Position numbers and translations under genes: made by a program. A stretch of DNA of 7,851 nucleotides from Blautia sp. (GTDB taxonomy: Bacteria > Bacillota > Clostridia > Lachnospirales > Lachnospiraceae). Positions within the stretch are counted from its first letter, which is position 1; every line of letters starts with the position of its first letter. The DNA lies in NCBI GenBank assembly GCA_017420455.1, contig JAFOJB010000422.1:1-7851 (forward strand). Reading direction: 5' to 3'. The notes below the pieces were generated by a model that worked only from the letters and a program-made list of their open reading frames with translations, was not told the origin of the DNA and made no database searches. This document shows positions 6,351 to 7,851 of the stretch, piece by piece.

Positions 6351-7653
6351 TCTTCGATGATTCGCCAGACTTGACTGCGGATATGATCAGCTCAAACAGC
6401 TGGCGGTTTCCTTCTGGTTTGAAATGAGTCCCATCACCGGTATATAAACCATCCCAGGCAGAAATATCGCTGATCCCGATATATGTGCCATCCCCCTGGA
6501 CACTCAGTTTTTCTTTAAGGTAATCATTGAAATCCGCAGTAGAGGAGCCCTGCTTTTTGACCTCGAATTCCCCTTCCAGGGGGACCATTCCCATATAATA
6601 CAGCTCCGGGCTGTTTCCGCCGGATGTTCCTTCTTCTTTCAGCATATTTCCAAGTTCCATCATACGGCTTGTTTCTGCTTCACACCAGTTCCAATAATCC
6701 AGGTCATTCACGCTTGAAACAATAACGATCATGCATGAATCATGCATTTCCATACACTTCCGGACAAGCGAGGCCATCTGTCCATAATATTCGTCCCGCT
6801 GCTCCATTCCGTATGGGATAATCATAGGCGGCTCGTGGTCTGCCCACTCCTGCTGGTACAAGTAATGTGCGCCGACAGTTGCATTATATGAAACACAGCC
6901 GGCTTCCGCACTTACAGCTACAATACGGCTGTCCCCTATTATAATAACATTGGAAGAATCTGTTCTGTCCACATTGACGTGATAGCCCAGATCCCCCCAA
7001 TTCCCTACAAGGGGAATGTTATCCGTTGTGATGCCTTCATCATCCACACTGCTCAGAATAATTTCGCGGGCGCCGCTGCTTTTCGCCCCGGCTGCATCCA
7101 CGGTACCAGACGCAGCAGTAAAATCTTCCGAAGGAATCCTGGTTTCTCCTGTCGCTGTCACAGCAGAATGCTCTGGTGAAGCACTCGCAGCATCTGTGCC
7201 CGCATTTTTTCTCAGACTGATACAGATCATGATAACTGCCACAATTGCCAGCAAAACTGTCAAAATCGTAACTGCAGTTATCAATCTCTGTCTTCTTTTC
7301 TTATACTTTCTGGTGATTGCGATCCGCGATTCCAGCTGTCGCCCTGACCTCACCTTCGTTTTAAAACCAGGCTCTTTTACCCCGATCCTGCCTGCGTCTT
7401 GCTCTTCTTTTGGCAGCGTCTGCCTAAGTTCCTTCAGTTTTTTCTCGAGCGCCCGTCTCTTTTCGATCTTTTCTTTAAGATCCGGAACCTGTTCAAAGCT
7501 CACATAGCCCTCAATTCTCTTACCGCCACGGGTTATGCGTTGATAATAGTAGTCCTTGCCCCTGATCTTCTTTTTTGTAATGCTTCCCTCCGGCAGGACA
7601 GCTATTTCTCTTTCTATTTTCGCGATCTGGTTGTAGATGCTTTCTATGGTCAT
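6343..7653 (-). CDS. Membrane-anchored SGNH/GDSL-type hydrolase with a cytoplasmic N-terminal domain
   Basis: It encodes 436 residues. Residues 1-80 are a charged, partly coiled-coil segment with the pattern GSITKKKIRGKDYYYQRI (23-40) and a KEKIEKRRALEKKLKEL stretch; this resembles small domains I associate with DUF6788, unverified. A Lys/Arg-rich run (115-123) precedes one membrane helix (about 124-147), predicting the N-terminus inside and the rest outside the cell. A low-complexity Ala/Ser/Thr linker (150-195) follows. The SGNH hydrolase domain has block I GDSR (240-243, nucleophile Ser242), a VND at 315-317 in the block III position, and DGTH (407-410) supplying Asp407 and His410. The family cleaves esters, often acetyl groups on polysaccharides or lipids. 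An extracellular role on cell-wall or surface polymers is an inference. AGGGGG lies 7 bases before the ATG. Confidence 0.85.
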   Translation of the reverse strand: MTIESIYNQIAKIEREIAVLPEGSITKKKIRGKDYYYQRITRGGKRIEGYVSFEQVPDLKEKIEKRRALEKKLKELRQTLPKEEQDAGRIGVKEPGFKTKVRSGRQLESRIAITRKYKKRRQRLITAVTILTVLLAIVAVIMICISLRKNAGTDAASASPEHSAVTATGETRIPSEDFTAASGTVDAAGAKSSGAREIILSSVDDEGITTDNIPLVGNWGDLGYHVNVDRTDSSNVIIIGDSRIVAVSAEAGCVSYNATVGAHYLYQQEWADHEPPMIIPYGMEQRDEYYGQMASLVRKCMEMHDSCMIVIVSSVNDLDYWNWCEAETSRMMELGNMLKEEGTSGGNSPELYYMGMVPLEGEFEVKKQGSSTADFNDYLKEKLSVQGDGTYIGISDISAWDGLYTGDGTHFKPEGNRQLFELIISAVKSGESSKSA

Positions 7654-7674
7654 GGATCATCCCCCTGCAATTGC

Positions 7675-7728
7675 TTATACCCATTTTACCCGTTTAATCT
7701 ATTTCTGTAAAGGGTATAATGGGGATAA
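7675..7728. repeat. 17-bp inverted repeat spanning back-to-back -10 boxes
   Basis: The left arm TTATACCCATTTTACCC (7675-7691) matches the reverse complement of the right arm GGGTATAATGGGGATAA (7712-7728) at 15 of 17 positions, with a 20-base AT-rich spacer. The left arm contains the minus-strand -10 box (TAAAAT). The right arm contains a perfect plus-strand TATAAT (7715-7720), with a poor -35 candidate TTTAAT (7693-7698) 16 bases ahead. It could be a two-way promoter, a pair of operator half-sites, or a hairpin. Confidence 0.65.
7683..7711 (-). promoter_or_regulatory. Promoter of the SGNH hydrolase gene
   Basis: On the minus strand TTTACA (7706-7711), a 17-base spacer and TAAAAT (7683-7688) form a good SigA-type promoter. 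Transcription would begin near 7676, only about 23 bases before the ATG at 7653, leaving room for the AGGGGG ribosome binding site and little else. Both boxes lie within or beside the inverted repeat 7675-7728. Confidence 0.65.
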
Positions 7729-7732
7729 CCAT

Positions 7733-7851
7733 CTGCAGTCAGTTTACTTTACCAACTGCAAATACACCAATGAGCCTTCTTTCCGGACGGCGGAATCCAT
7801 CGGGATGCGTTTTGCCTGCGAATATCCGGATGAAATCAACGGAAAAACGCA
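7733..7851 (+). pseudogene. Possible C-terminal fragment of a GNAT acetyltransferase, running off the edge
   Basis: From 7733 the plus-strand frame reads LQSVYFTNCKYTNEPSFRTA and then ESIGMRFACEYPDEINGKT to the end of the window. The stretch NEPSFRTAESIGMRF resembles the N-x-x-S-x-R-x-A-E-x-x-G-M/F motif of the acetyl-CoA-binding end of GNAT acetyltransferases. The frame is open back to 7637, but no start there has a ribosome binding site. The upstream DNA is the SGNH gene and its promoter, leaving no space for the rest of a GNAT domain. I infer a 5'-truncated remnant. The resemblance is by eye over about 25 residues, and the rest of the frame lies outside the window. Confidence 0.35.

Noticed and set aside
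7016..7507. A 163-codon plus-strand frame opposite the SGNH gene
   Set aside because: It is antisense to a gene with clear catalytic motifs, and its hydrophobic stretch is the mirror of the membrane-helix codons.
1..7851. CRISPR arrays, tRNA or rRNA genes, insertion sequences, phage genes
   Set aside because: No regularly spaced repeats, no cloverleaf or ribosomal sequence, and no transposase or integrase motifs were seen on either strand.

Overview
The window reads as ordinary chromosomal DNA of a Gram-positive bacterium of the Clostridia, most likely Lachnospiraceae. This is inferred from strong AGGAG-type ribosome binding sites, near 50% GC, an adjacent parE-parC pair coding for a topoisomerase IV without a gyrase box, and a secreted protein carrying the fibronectin type III variant common in that group. 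Taxonomy was not tested against a database. All well-supported genes are on the minus strand, so the map is best read from right to left.

Right part (about 7851 to 6343). A symmetric promoter region, with a 17-bp imperfect inverted repeat whose two arms each hold a -10 box, precedes a 436-codon gene for a membrane-anchored SGNH hydrolase. To the right of the repeat, the plus strand holds what looks like the C-terminal tail of a GNAT acetyltransferase, running off the window edge.

Middle (about 6342 to 4865). Some 520 bases without an intact gene hold a weak terminator candidate, a doubtful 74-codon frame, a promoter, and the remains of a fibronectin type III domain split over two frames. An intact gene follows for a secreted 319-residue protein that itself ends in a fibronectin type III domain. 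A textbook rho-independent terminator closes it.

Gap (about 4864 to 4218). A plus-strand promoter and ribosome binding site lead into a small hydrophobic reading frame that appears broken by a single extra G. A strong SigA-type promoter facing left then drives the topoisomerase genes, through a leader of about 110 bases that can fold.

Left part (4217 to 1). parE (complete) and parC (3' end cut off by the window edge) form an operon with a 107-base intergenic spacer containing two hairpins. Together they encode topoisomerase IV, which decatenates daughter chromosomes. The quinolone-contact residues visible are the usual sensitive ones.

No convincing new multi-gene system is visible. The most interesting items are the SGNH hydrolase's domain layout, the mirrored promoter in front of it, the fossil fibronectin domain, and the broken small membrane-protein frame.
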